Shown here: piece by piece, positions 49,614 through 61,339 of the stretch
Position numbering within the stretch: position 1 is the first letter of the stretch
Layout: each line of letters begins with the position of its first letter
Source: Aegilops tauschii subsp. strangulata
Taxonomy: Eukaryota > Streptophyta > Magnoliopsida > Poales > Poaceae
Direction of reading: 5' to 3'
Assembly (NCBI RefSeq): GCF_002575655.3
Contig: NC_053039.3
Location: 241,034,622 to 241,098,621 of the forward strand
Length of the DNA stretch: 64,000 nucleotides
Program-made: the position numbers and the translations under genes
Notes under the pieces: generated by a model
Database searches by the model: none
What the model was told of the DNA's origin: nothing
The model's input: only the letters and a program-made list of their open reading frames with translations

Positions 49614-50645
49614 CTAATCCCGAAAGTATAGGGAGTGTGTGATGATGATCATATCAATCTTGGAACTACTTCCAACACACATCGTCACCTCGCCTTTTAC
49701 TAGTCTCTGTTTATTCTGCAACTCCCGTTTCGAGTTACTACTCTTAGCAACTGAACCAGCATCAAATACCGAGGGGTTGCTATAAACACTAGTAAAGTAC
49801 ACATCAATAACATGTATATCCAATATACCTTTGTTCACTTTGCCATCCTTCTTATCCACCAAATAGTTGGGGTAGTTCCTCTTCCAGTGACCAGTCCCTT
49901 TGCAGTAGAAGCACTTACTCTCAGGCTTAGGACCAGACTTAGGCTTCTTCACTTGAGCAGCAACTTGCTTGCCGTTCTTCTTGAAGTTCCCCTTCTTCCC
50001 TTTGCCCTTTTCTTGAAACTAGTGGTCTCGTCAACCATCAACACTTGATGTTTTTCTTGATTTCTACCTTCGTCGATTTCAGCATCACGAAGAGCTCGGG
50101 AATTACTTTCGTCATCCCTTGCATACTATAGTTCATCACGAAGTTCTACTAACTTGGTGATGGTGACTAGAGAATTCTGTCAATCACTATTTTATCTGGA
50201 AGATTAACTCCCACTTGATCAAGCGATTGTAGTACCCAGACAATCTGAGCACATGATCACTGCTTGAGCTATTCTCCTCCATCTTTTAGCTATAGAACTT
50301 GTTGGACACTTCATATCTCTCAACTCGGGTATTTGCTTGAAATATTAACTTCAACTCCCGGAACATCTCATATGGTCCATGACGTTCAAAACGTCTTTGA
50401 AGTCCCGATTCTAAGCCGTTAAGCATGGTGCACTAAACTATCAAGTAGTCATCATATTGAGCTAGCCAAACGTTCATAACGTCTGCATCTGCTCCTGCAA
50501 TAGGTCTGTCACCTAGCGGTGCATCAAGGACATAATTCTTCTGTGCAGCAATGAGGATAATCCTCAGATCACGGATCCAATCCGCATCTTTGCTACTAAC
50601 ATCTTTCAACCTAATTTTCTCTAGGAACATATCGAAAATAAACAC
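49614..50645 (-). pseudogene. gag: Copia gag and protease start, broken
   Basis: The minus strand from 50645 reads a gag segment with IRDLRIILIAAQKNYVLDAP and later, out of frame, HGPYEMFRELKLIFQ (about 50390-50340). The frame at 49952-49614 has a nucleocapsid zinc knuckle CFYCKGTGHWKRNY in which the fourth ligand Cys is Tyr. Further on is a protease site where the usual D-[ST]-G reads FDAGS. Several stops separate the gag pieces. Confidence 0.85.
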
Positions 50646-50649
50646 AGGG

Positions 50650-51883
50650 AAGCAACAACGCGAGCTATTGATCTACAACATAATTTGCAAAAATACTATC
50701 AGGACTAAGTTCATGATAAATTTAAGTTCAATTAATCATATTACTTAAGAACTCCCACTTAGATAGACATCCCTCTAATCCTCTAAGTGATCACGTGATC
50801 CATATCAACTAAACCATGTCCGATCATCACGTGAGATGGAGTAGTTTCAACGGTGAACATCACTATGTTGATCATATCTACTATATGATTCACGCTCGAC
50901 CTTTCGGTCTCCGTGTTCCGAGGCCATATCTGCATATGCTAGGCTCGTCAAGTTTAACCTAAGTATTCCGCGTGTGCAACTGTTTTGCACCCGTTGTATT
51001 TGAACGTAGAGCCTATCACACCCGATCATCACGTGGTGTCTCAGCACGAAGAACTTTCGCAACGGTGCATACTCAGGGAGAACACTTTTATCTTGAAATT
51101 TTAGTGAGAGATCATCTTATAATGCTACCGTCAATCAAAGCAAGATAAGATGCATAAAAGATAAACATCACATGCAATCAATATAAGTGATATGATATGG
51201 CCATCATCATCTTGTGCTTGTGATCTCCCTCTCTGAAGCATCATCATGATCACCATCGTCACCGGCGCGACACCTTGATCTCCATCGTAGCATCATTGTC
51301 GTCTCAACAACTATTGCTTTTACGACTATCGCTACCGCTTAGTGATAAAGTAAAACAATTACATGGCGATTGCATTGCATACAATAAAGCGACAACCATA
51401 TGGCTCCTGCCAGTTGCCGATGACTTGGTTACAAAACATGATCATCTCATACAATAAAGTATAGCATCATGTCTTGACCATATCACATCACAACATGCCC
51501 TGCAAAAACAAGTTAGACGTCCTCTACTTTGTTGTTGCAAGTTTTACGTGGCTGCTACGGGCTTAGCAAGAACCGTTCTTACCTACGCATCAAAACCACA
51601 ACGATAGTTTGTCAAGTTTGTGTTGTTTTAACCTTCGCAAGGACCGGGCGTAGCCACACTCGGTTCAACTAAAGTGAGAGAGACAGACACCCGCCAGTCA
51701 CCTTTAAGCAACGAGTGCTCGCAACGGTGAAACCGGTCTCGCGTAAGCGTACGCGTAATGTTGGTCCGGGCCGCTTCATCTCACAATACCGCTGAACCAA
51801 AGTATGACATGCTGGTAAGCAGTATGACTTATATCTCCCACAACTCACTTGTGTTCTAGTCGTGCATAACATAAACGCATAAA
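50650..51883 (-). other. Leader region of the Angela element
   Basis: About 1.2 kb between PBS and gag on the minus strand. No long open frame; typical long untranslated leader of this family. Confidence 0.6.
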
Positions 51884-51900
51884 ACCTGGCTCGGATACCA
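51884..51900 (-). other. Primer-binding site of the Angela element
   Basis: The minus strand reads TGGTATCCGAGCCAGG one base after the LTR end. It resembles the initiator tRNA-Met PBS with a C in place of A at the eighth base. Confidence 0.85.
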
Positions 51901-51901
51901 C

Positions 51902-53514
51902 TGTTGGGGAACGTAGTAATTTCAAAAAATTTCCTACGAACACGCAAGATCATGGTGATGCATAGCAACGAGAGGGGAGAGTGTTGTCCACGTACCCTCG
52001 TAGACCGAAAGCGGAAGCGTTAACACAACGCGGTTGATGTAGTCGTACGTCTTCACGATCCGACCGATCAAGTACCGAATGCACGGCACCTCCGAGTTCA
52101 GCACACGTTCAGCTCGATGACGTCCCTCGAACTCCGATCCAGCCGAGTGTTGAGGGAGAGTTTTGTCAGCACGACGGCGTGGTGACGATGATGATGTTCT
52201 ACCGACGTAGGGCTTCGCCTAAGCACCGCTACGATATTATCGAGGTGTAATATGGTGGAGGGGGGCACCGCACACGGCTAAGAGATCAATAGATCAATTG
52301 TTGTGTCTATGGGGTGCCCCCCTGCCCCCGTATATAAAGGAGCAAGGGGGAGGCCGCCGGCCAAGGAAGAGGGCGCGCCAAGGGGGGAGTCCTACTCCCA
52401 CCGGGAGTAGGACTCCTCCTTTCCTTGTTGGAATAGGAGAAAGGAAGGGAGAAGGAGAAAGAAGGAAGGGGGCGCGCCCCCTCCCTAGTCCAATTCGGAC
52501 TAGTCCATGGGGAGGGGCGCGGCCACCCTTTGGGGCCTTTCTCTCCTTTCCCGTATGGCCCATTAAGGCCCAATACGAATTCCCGTAACTCTCCGGTACT
52601 CCGAAAAATACCCGAATCACTCGGAACCTTTCCGAAGTCCGAATATAGTCGTCCAATATATCGATCTTTACGTCTCGGCCATTTCGAGACTCCTCGTCAT
52701 GTCCCCGATCTCATCCGGGACTCCGAACTCCTTCGGTACATCAAAACATATAAACTCATAATATAACTGTCATCGTAACGTTAAGCGTGCGGACCCTACG
52801 GGTTCGAGAACTATGTAGACATGACCGAGACACCTCTCCGGTCAATAACCAATAGCGGAACCTGGATGCTCATATTGGTTCCCACATATTCTACGAAGAT
52901 CTTTATCGGTCAGACCGCATAACAACATACATTGTTCCCTTTGTCATCGGTATGTTATTTGCCCGAGATTCGATCGTCGGTATCTCGATACCTAGTTCAA
53001 TCTCGTTACCGGCAAGTCTCTTTACTCGTTCCGTAATACATCATCCCGCAACTAACTCATTAGTCACAATGCTTGCAAGGCTTATAGTGATGTGTATTAC
53101 TGAGTGGGCCCAGAGATACCTCTCCGACAATCGGAGTGACAAATCCTAATCTCGAAATACGCCAACCCAACAAGTACCTTTGGAGACACCTGTAGAGCAC
53201 CTTTATAATCACCCAGTTACGTTATGACGTTTGGTAGCACACAAAGTGTTCCTCCGGTAAACGGGAGTTGCATAATCTCATAGTCATAGGAACATGTATA
53301 AGTCATGAAGAAAGCAATAGCAACATACTAAACGATCGAGTGCTAAGCTAACGGAATGGGTCAAGTCAATCACATCATTATCCTAATGATGTGATCCCGT
53401 TAATCAAATGACAACTCATGTCTATGGCTAGGAAACATAGCCATCTTTGATCAACGAGCTAGTCAAGGAAATAAATAATAACTTTATTATTGCCTCTAGG
53501 GCATATTTCCTTCA
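51902..53514 (-). repeat. 5' LTR (minus orientation) of the Angela element, with a deletion near its start
   Basis: 1613 bp. Compared with the 3' LTR it lacks about 106 bp close to the U3 start: AGTCAAG is joined directly to GAAATAAATAA at about 53461-53472. The missing block in the other copy is bounded by AAG at 46661 and 46767. Otherwise the LTRs are nearly the same. Confidence 0.93.
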
Positions 53515-53699
53515 TGTACAAAGTTGGTTTACAGAGAAAGGAAACTACACGTCCGGCTGCCAAGCTTGTTGTCCACGCCACGGGAAGTCCCATCCGGACA
53601 CGGGGGAAAGTCTTCTATCTGGTATCTTCATGGCCCATCAGTCCGGCCCATGTCACATAGCCCGGACGCCCGAGGACCCCCTTATCCAGGACTCCCTCA

Positions 53700-53713
53700 G
53701 TAGCCCCCCGAAC
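53700..53713 (-). other. Polypurine tract of the Tat-type element
   Basis: The minus strand reads TTCGGGGGGCTAC immediately before the LTR start TGAGGGAG. Confidence 0.75.
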
Positions 53714-54011
53714 TTGCCTTCAATGACGACGTAGTGTCCGGCTTTATGTCTTCGGCGTTGCAAGGCGGGTTCTCCATTATACTGCGGTTTGACGGCAATC
53801 CGACTCCGCATTAAATATCATATTCTATTGACTCTTCGCTGCCGTTGCCTCAGCTTCCACGTGTCAAATGAATGTGAACAGCCTAGGTGTGTTTTTTACA
53901 AATGACCCATCGACCGCGTAAGGAAGGCGTCTATTTAAGGAGATTAGATCTCAGATGCCATTCCACACCACGCGGAAACCCTTAGAACTCGCCACGGGAA
54001 ACTGTCCAAAC

Positions 54012-56829
54012 ATGGCCAACGCTCCTGGCTCTTCCTCACGCCCCCACGGCCTTCAAAAAGGCGACTGGGAAAGCTGCTCAGTATCCCACGCCCATCTGAG
54101 TAAACTTCAGGCGCAGGGGTATCTCCCTCCTGCAGATCTAGTCTCTGTTCGGGCTGGATTAACCTCCCACAATGGCGAAGCCCTGGCGGAGAATTACCCC
54201 AATCCTTCTAGTTAAAGAGGAGCGAGTGTGCTTCGTTTCCTTCCTTTTGAGGGGCGTAGGATTTCCTATCCACCCCTTCCTCAGAGGCCTCTTGGAGTAT
54301 TACGGCCTCCAACTGGATAGTCTAACACCAGGCTCCATCCTGCATATTGCGGGTTTCGTTGCTCTTTGCGAGCTGTTCCTAGGCTGTGAGGCTCATTTCG
54401 AGCTATGGCGGAAATTTTTCTGCCTCGTCCCCCGCTCCCAAAAGGGATCTACTTTCGAGGTGGGCGGCGCCGAAGTATGGCGCATAGCTGGGACAGGATA
54501 CCTGTCCGGCACTCCAAAGAAGGCATCCGAAGAGTGGCCCTCGGAGTGGTTTTATATTGAAGACGTCGTTCTTCCGGACCCAATCCGGCGCGGCCTTCCC
54601 GAATTCTCCAGCGCTCCCTTAAAGAAGCGAGCAAGCTGGCATCCCCGAAGCCTCGAGGAAGAATACAGTGTGGAGGTTGAGAGGCTGGCAAGCAAGATCA
54701 AAGTAGTTGCCAACTCCGGGCTGTCTATAATCGAGGTAATGGCAATTTGAATAACGTGATGCGTTCAGCCGCTCCAATCTAGGAGTTTTCCATGTGGCAT
54801 TACAACGGGGAGGACGATGCATCCCGTTGTTTACGCAAGGGTCCGGACAATTTTGCCGCCCTGGCCACCATCTTAGCTGATCTTTTCAAAGGGGAGAAGG
54901 AAGACTTCACTCGCTTGAAGTGTCGGGAAGGTTTTTCCATGTATAACCCCATCAACTGGGTGAGTTTTTGATGATCGGCCTTACTCAACCTTTTTCCAGA
55001 GTTATGTTAGCCGAATTTAATCCGGCCGCTTTTAATAGGAATGGAGAAAGATCGTCGAGGGGATCTACAGCCCCGCTCCGCAACCAGAGGACCATATTCG
55101 GGACCTGGATCCCGGATATGAAGAAGATCTAGAGATATTTATAGAGCTTAAGGAGGGAGTTTTTTTATCAGGCGAGCTATGACGGCACGGAAGTGGTCAT
55201 TATAGCCGATTACCCCGGCCTTTCTCCCCTCTTCCCATGTAAGTACCCAGGAGACGTCTTCTCCAAAAGAGTTTTCCCATCGCACCTCACCCACCGTACT
55301 GTCTCATGCTCCGAAGGGGCGGCGCTCGTCCCGCCGAGCTGTATCAAGGGTATCCTCTAAGAAGGCGTCGCCCGAGCGGGGCGAGTCTTTGAAAAGAAGG
55401 GCTCACGGTGATGCTACCGAGCCCCTGCCCTCACCAAAGAGGTATAATCTTAACATGCACTCGGTGGGTAGACCGAACTGTGACGCTTTCCGTTGGGCCG
55501 TTTTTCAGAAAGAGCATACGTCGGACTATATCCGGGGACCTTGCTGGTCGTGCATCGACCAATCCGGCCCCGGACCCTGCCATAAGGACTAGGATTAATA
55601 CGGGAAAAATGTCGGATTGTCATCTCCAAGAGGATTCGCATAACCTATCCGTCACCAATTTCGAAGTGGAGAGCGCGATGAATCATCGGCGATGGAAAGA
55701 GGCCATGCGCGACCCAAGCTTTACCGAAGAGGCGTTTAATGCCCTCAGCTCTGTGGATGCATATATCCGAGCTGCTCGGGATGGACTTGCCAGAGCCACT
55801 CACCAGCTTTCAAAGGATATGCGGGTAAGAACTTCTGTGTAGATTCCATGATCATACGCCAGTAGCGCCCGAGACTTGAAGCAGTTGGCCCAACTAATTT
55901 AAGGGTCGTTGTATTTATCAGGTACTCGCGGAGAAAAATAACATGCTATCCAAGGAGCTTGAAGAATGTCGGAACAAGCTAACTGTTGCCACCGCCGAAC
56001 TGGAAAGCTTAAAGAAATCCAAGAAGGCACCGGATGGTAAGTTCAACAGTGTCTCGAGACTACTATGTTGTGCCAACAATGATTCTAAATATGCATTGTT
56101 TTGTTTACAGCTGCAGGATCGACAGATCAATTGGAGGAGATGCTGAAGGCTGCTAAGGTGGACAAACAACATGCCTAAGGGCAAGAAGCTGCTGGTCAAC
56201 GTGTTTTAACACAGACCATTAATGAGAAGAACAAGCTACAGGATGCCAACATCAAGCAAGCCGAAGAGCTAAAGGACATAAGAGCCCAACTGGCGGATGC
56301 CTTGAAGGAGAACAGAAAGCTGAAAGGCGGCATATTTAGTATGTCCCTGAACCCAACTCTTCATAAGATCTCCTGATGGAATTTTTTTACGAGATTTGTT
56401 CCTATAGTTTTGTTAACTGGGCGGTCCGAAGGAGAAGTGTCTGGATTTCAAGGCGACTTGCTGCAAGAGCTATCCAAAGTGCTCGAGCAAGCTCAGATGG
56501 CAATGAGGAACATGGCTAAGGCTTTATGGCCATCCGATTCTCCTCCAGGAATAATGGGGGAGCTCGCGGAGTTATTCAAGGGAGTTCGTCTTCGTTTTGA
56601 GCTATGAAAGGCGTCAACATGCCGAGAAGGTGCACGAGAGGCCTGGGCCATGGTGAAAACGCGGTATACCGGACTTGATCCGAATCATATGGCCTGGGTC
56701 GGACCTCGGGGACCAGACGGACAAGAAATTCTGGTTAGCTTGGTGTACGATCAAGTAAAGATAGCCGCCAAATTCTAACAGCAGGACTGTAAACTAGACA
56801 ACCTGATAGATGGCATAGATAAAGAGTAG
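54012..56829 (+). pseudogene. Antisense multi-exon gene of a Tat-type element (putative gypsy-type transposon domain), decayed
   Basis: The start is the Met at 54012 (MANAPGSSSRPHG). After a frameshift near 54205 the first exon continues with FPIHPFLRGLLEYYGLQL and an EEWPSEWFYIEDVVLPDP-containing stretch to a CGAG|GTAATG donor at 54735. This matches my memory of the plant putative gypsy-type transposon domain (PF04195). Further exons fit by splice sites: 54783-54959 (CTAG acceptor, GTGAGT donor), 55039-about 55238 (frameshift near 55165), an exon ending 55824 with VESAMNHRRWKEAMRDPSFT, 55922-56036, 56111-56338 (stop at 56176) and 56408-56829 (stop at 56605). The later exons are coiled coil (KELEECRNKLTVATAELESL). 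The plus strand is antisense to the element's integrase. Its function in the retroelement is unknown. Confidence 0.7.
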
Positions 56830-57430
56830 GCATGTGATTTCATGTAACCATACTCTTATCATCGGTATTATCTCGGGCCGAATTGTAAAGATTGTCATGG
56901 CAGACCTTCCACTTCAACCTTCCAAACCCAAGGGTTGGAGTGGTGCCGAATACTGTTCCTGTGAGAAACAAGTATGTTCGGAAACCAGGCAATCCGACCA
57001 TAGTGCTTGAGCCGACAAACTGTATTCGGGGAGTTATGTTATATTACTTTTTAACGTAAGAAACATCTTCCAGGGAGACTAGTTCCGTTAAGGGTTTCTC
57101 TCCCTGGGTCAGCATGCGTGATGTATACATGCCTAAGCCGTGATGCGAAAGAATCACCGGTGTCTTTGTATTTTGATAGTTTTATGTTGCAATGAAGGCA
57201 GTTCGTCATTTGTCCGCCGACCAATTATTCCCTTAAGAACGCTAGCTTTCGGCTTCACCCATCTGAGGTACATGCCCGGATGACCCGGTTGTAACAATCG
57301 CATAGGTGCTCCCTTTATGCCTTAGCCGAACAAGCGGGAACGTAGGGCATAAGCACAGGAGCCAGGTAACCCAGCTCGGCAAAAACTTAAGTCATAGGGT
57401 GCATATAATGGCGAAGACAGGACGTATGTG
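56830..57430. other. Tat-type internal sequence beyond the antisense gene
   Basis: Non-coding. The block 57240-57420 (CGCTAGCTTTCGGCTTC, GCCTTAGCCGAACAA, GGAGCCAGGTAACCCA) matches 13951-14160, linking this element to the remnant left of 17093. Confidence 0.6.
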
Positions 57431-57431
57431 A

Positions 57432-57470
<39 letters not shown>
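57432..57470. repeat. (TA)n microsatellite
   Basis: About 18 uninterrupted TA units, four bases before the left end of the candidate DNA element. A shorter TA tract (61871-61882) lies just beyond its right end. Confidence 0.95.
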
Positions 57471-57472
<2 letters not shown>

Positions 57473-57494
57473 AACACTATTCTGATCACAACAT

Positions 57495-60400
57495 GAACTT
57501 CCTGAGTTACACGCCTGAACTTCCCTCTGTAGGAACCGGACCTTCGGGCTATCTTCGCAACCGTGTCTCCCCGCGTGAATTATTCTGGTTAGTCATGTTC
57601 TGTATGATGTTAGTGTAATCTAGAAATGGTTTTTAGCAACTAAATACCCGTTTAAATAGGAATCTCGCTCGTTGGCGGATTTTGCTCTTGGGTCATGATG
57701 AAATTGCATTTTTTGCAAGTTTACTGCCTGAGTTGTTCGACCTGAACTTCCCCCTGTGCTAGGTTGAACTTCCGCCAACATTGCCTAAATGGAGCTTGCG
57801 ATATACCGTTGGAAAGCAATCGACACCAGTATCATGAGCCAAGTTAAATTTTTGGCAAAATGTAAGCGGTTTAAGAGCAGTTTTGAAAATCATTTTTTCT
57901 TCATACAAAAAACATGAATCGTATTTTTTATCGCATTTCTAAACCGTTTATCGGAATGAGGCAAATAATATGGCGTTGGAAAGCTGCTGCAAAACCGCTC
58001 CTTTCGCATGTTGAAAGTTTTCTCTAATTCCCTATGGTTATAGAGTAATTAGGAAAATCGTAAAATTTTGCAAACCGAATAGTCGAGTTCGTATTTTCAA
58101 TGCCATTTCTAAACGGCTAATCCAATTGAGGCAAATGATATGGCGTTGGAAAGCTTATGAAAATGCGCTACTTTTTCATGTTGAAAGTTTTTTTTCTAAT
58201 TTTGAATGGTTTAAAAGTAATGTAGAAAACAATACAAGTTCCATCGAGTTTGTATTTTCAATCTATTTTTTAACCATACATCCAAATGCAGCAAATGATA
58301 TGGCATTGGAAAGCTTGAACAAATGCGAAACTTTCTAGTATATATTGTTTCTCCCAATTCATTACGGTCTTATGTCAATTTTGAAAATGGCTAAAAACAT
58401 ATTTTCACCGTAATTTTTACAAACTTTATCGGAACGGGGCAAATAATATACCGTTGAAAAGCTACGGAAAATGCGAAAAAAATTCATGTAGATGGTTTTC
58501 TCTAATTCCTACCCATTTTCAAGTAAATTTGAAATAGCGAGATCATGTGTTCTGCCTTTATCGCGAAACAGATTTTTCGAAAATGCACCGCGTGAAGAAC
58601 TTGATCTTCTCGGCATGTCTACTTGAACTTCACTCTGTTTTTCACGGGCTTTTTTTGCTCGCATCTCTCCATCCACTCATCGGAATTGAGCAAGTGATAT
58701 ACCGATGGAATGTTGTTGTAAGCACGCAACTTTCCCGTGTTGATCATTTTTTCATACTCGCGATGGTTTTAAATTTTTTTATCTGAAATTCATTTAGTGT
58801 ACTAGTTGAACTTCCTGCCATTTTCACGTTGAACTTCTGTGACGTATTTTCATTTGTAATTTTCTCATCCATTCGCCAGTGTTACACAAATGATATTCCT
58901 TTTGTACAAACCTCTCTCACAATTTTTCTAACTTCTTCCGACCGAGGACTTGAACTTACACAAATGATATTCCTGCTGTTTTCAAGTAATTTAGAAAATG
59001 GCGAGATCATGATTTTTGCCTTCATCGCGAAAGGAAATGCACTGGGTGAAGTAGTTGAACTTCTGGGGCATGCCTGTTTGAACTTCACTCTATTTTATTT
59101 TATTGTATTTTCTTATATGAAATACACACCATATAGTACCTGAAGTTCTAGTTGTTATCACTTTGAACTTCTCTCTGGTTTGAGAGAATTATTTTTAAAA
59201 ACAAAAAAACAACACATTTTTTTATGTATTTTGGACATCTAAATACATTGTGAACCGCTCTCACAAGAATTTTTTGAACTTTTCCTCGCCGAGCACTTGA
59301 ACTTCTAGCAACCATTTTTTCGTTAATGAGTTGTTTTTAAAAGTGCAAAAAATGGTGTGATGTTTTTTATTTTTTGAACGGGTAAATCCTAGATTTTAAT
59401 AAACTCCGAACTTCTCTGTTATTTCAATGTGAACTTCACCTTTTTATATTTTGGGTAAAGAATTATATTCGATTTTTATACGGAAAAAATCGAACATGGA
59501 AATACAAGGTGAACCTCTCTCGCAAGAATTTTTGAACTTCCCCAGACAGAGCACTTGAACTTATGTCAACATGCATTTTAAGATTTTATTTTTCTACACT
59601 CTTATTCTCACTTGAAATGCATTCCTTGTGGTACTTGAACTTCACATTGTTTTCAATATGAACTTCTGTGGCATTTTTGTGTATAGGTTGAATTACACGC
59701 AATTGAAGGTCGGACGTCATTTTTTGCCATTTTAAAACATGTAATTGGAGGTCGGATGTTCCGCGATAGAAATTCTGAATCGTGCATGGAGGTGCACGTG
59801 TACTTCTTGAAACAAATCTGAGTTTTGAAAATTGAACTTCGCACATGAACCGTTCACTTATTTAAAATTAAACTTCTACATCTAAAAAAATAGTGGCAAT
59901 TCCATGCTTACAGATTTTTGAACTGCGTTCTCAGAAAAACTTTTTAAACTACTCGGTTTTTTTTTATTTGACCTTCTTGGTTTTGGAATAAACATTTTGA
60001 ACTTCTATGTTGTTTAAATTTGAACTTCTCCATTTTTTAGTAAAAATGTAGAAACGTCAGTTTTTATAAACTTTTTGAATCGCTCCATTTGTAATTTTTG
60101 AACTTCTTGATTTATTCTTTAGTAACTGGGAAAATCATAGTTATGTAACAAACATCGGATCATTCCGTTAATTAAATTTGAACTTCTAGTATTTAGAAAT
60201 GGGGACAACCTTTTTTTCAACATTTTATAACTGCTTTTCTAAAATTTTGGTTGTTTTGTATTGTAATAAACATTGAACTACTCCATTATTAAAATTTGAA
60301 CTTGTATGTTTCTTTGGAATGGGGAAACCCCCTTTTTATAAACTTTTAGAACCGCACCTTTTTTCAATTTTTAACTTCTCGGTTTAATCTTGCAGACACG

Positions 60401-60846
60401 GTGAACACTTCGAACTTCTCAGTTTTTTTAAATTTCAACTTTTTAATTATTGAAAAAACAAAAAAATCCATGGGAATAATAATTTGTACAAACTTTGGCT
60501 GTAGGAAAGTGCTCGCTTGTTTTAGTTTGAACTTCAACATTTCTATTCGTCGTACTTGAAGGAGGGGAATTTAAAACCATGGCGAGATAACTGAAATGTA
60601 TTATCCTCTTTTTCTAACGAGAGACCACACTTTTTCATTGTTCTTTTTGAGGGTTTTCAAAAGAAATTTGATGCTTTTTTTAACTCCGCTCCCCCTAAGT
60701 ATTTTTTATGAACTTATAGTTTTCATGAAAGTACTAGTGTGCGTGTGTGTTTTCTACGTGCTCATTTTTTATTCCTTTCTTAATAAACTATTGAATCCTT
60801 TTCTTTTTCCATATACATGGGATAGGAGGTAATTTGGGTGAACTTC
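57495..60846. repeat. Dispersed GAACTTC array, many sites in pairs 22-23 bp apart
   Basis: I count 24 exact GAACTTC sites on the plus strand. Exact-exact pairs start at 57495/57517, 57744/57766, 58808/58831, 59057/59080, 59408/59431, 59637/59660 and 59999/60022. More pairs at 23 bp involve one variant site: 58929/58952, 59142/59165, 59276/59299, 59511/59534/59557, 60077/60100, 60275/60298, 60349/60372. From 58808 to 59660 the pairs recur every 85-134 bp, so the array may be an old satellite of about 125 bp. Confidence 0.85.
57795..58715. repeat. Diverged tandem array with unit of about 150-170 bp (TTGGAAAGC core)
   Basis: The core ATATGGCGTTGGAAAGC or close variants has TTGGAAAGC at 57809, 57976, 58146, 58306 and (TTGAAAAGC) 58454; a weaker copy is near 58704. 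Spacings are 167, 170, 160 and 148 bp. Each core is preceded by GGCAAAT[A/G] and followed by A/T-rich sequence with TTCATGTTGAAAGTTTT and TCTAATT phrases. The units are strongly diverged outside the core. Confidence 0.8.
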
Positions 60847-61339
60847 CTGGCCATCAATTCATGAACTGTTCACATAAATAACCATTTTCCTGTAAACATA
60901 CACATTTTTTGGGCCATATAAATCCATTTGAAACAACACCATGCCAACAAAGAGAAGAAATGTGCAACAGTATGGCAAATTTAGAATGACAAGGTTGTAC
61001 ACTGGGTCAGTTATATAACAAATTTGTGTCCTGTCAGATTTTTCAGAGATTCAACATGTACGACACAAGAAGTACAACATCCATTATTCTGACGAAGCAT
61101 AATAGGCAGCGAGAATCACGGGGAAGGGGAGGGGAAGGGCCCCTGGCCGGCGGCGTTGCAGCCAGTTGACAGCAAGGAACCAAGGTGTCAGATGAGAGGG
61201 AGGTAGTGGAACGGCAGGTGGTAGCCTCGGCCGCGCTTGGCATGAACGGTTGGGTTCGCACGCCAGCGGCACTGGCAACCGAGCACAGACAATGAGCGAT
61301 GAGGATCATCCCGGCAGGTGGAGGTAGAAGGTAAGGCGC

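Larger units (their letters stand above)
45078..53514 (-). mobile_element. Angela-type Ty1-copia retrotransposon, full length but defective
   Basis: It has both LTRs, a PBS, a PPT and remnants of gag, protease, integrase and reverse transcriptase in copia order on the minus strand. Perfect TGTAC duplications flank it at 45073-45077 and 53515-53519. The LTRs are nearly identical apart from two structural differences, so insertion was fairly recent, yet the coding region is full of stops and frameshifts. The element was probably copied in already-defective form with help from an active relative. Confidence 0.95.
44786..53699 (-). repeat. 3' LTR of the Tat-type element, split by Angela
   Basis: Its two parts, 44786-45077 and 53520-53699, make an LTR of about 470 bp. 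On the minus strand it starts TGAGGGAGTCCTGGAT and ends GGTTTTGACACCGACA. A TATA box on the minus strand (CTATATAAACC) lies at 45042-45053 inside the inverted repeat CCGG...CCGG (45040-45059). This is consistent with minus-strand transcription. The left 200 bp match the LTR at 17093. Confidence 0.8.

Noticed and set aside
54172..54750. A host gene encoding a 192-aa protein
   Set aside because: The domain is the retroelement-associated gypsy-type one. It sits directly beside an LTR and PPT, and the surrounding exons carry stops and frameshifts.
57432..57470. (TA)n tract as an origin or AT-rich regulatory element
   Set aside because: A simple microsatellite explains it. I note it only as a possible insertion target.
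57495..60846. CRISPR-like array
   Set aside because: The motif is only 7 bp, spacing between pairs is irregular, there is no conserved long repeat and no cas gene, and the context is a plant genome.
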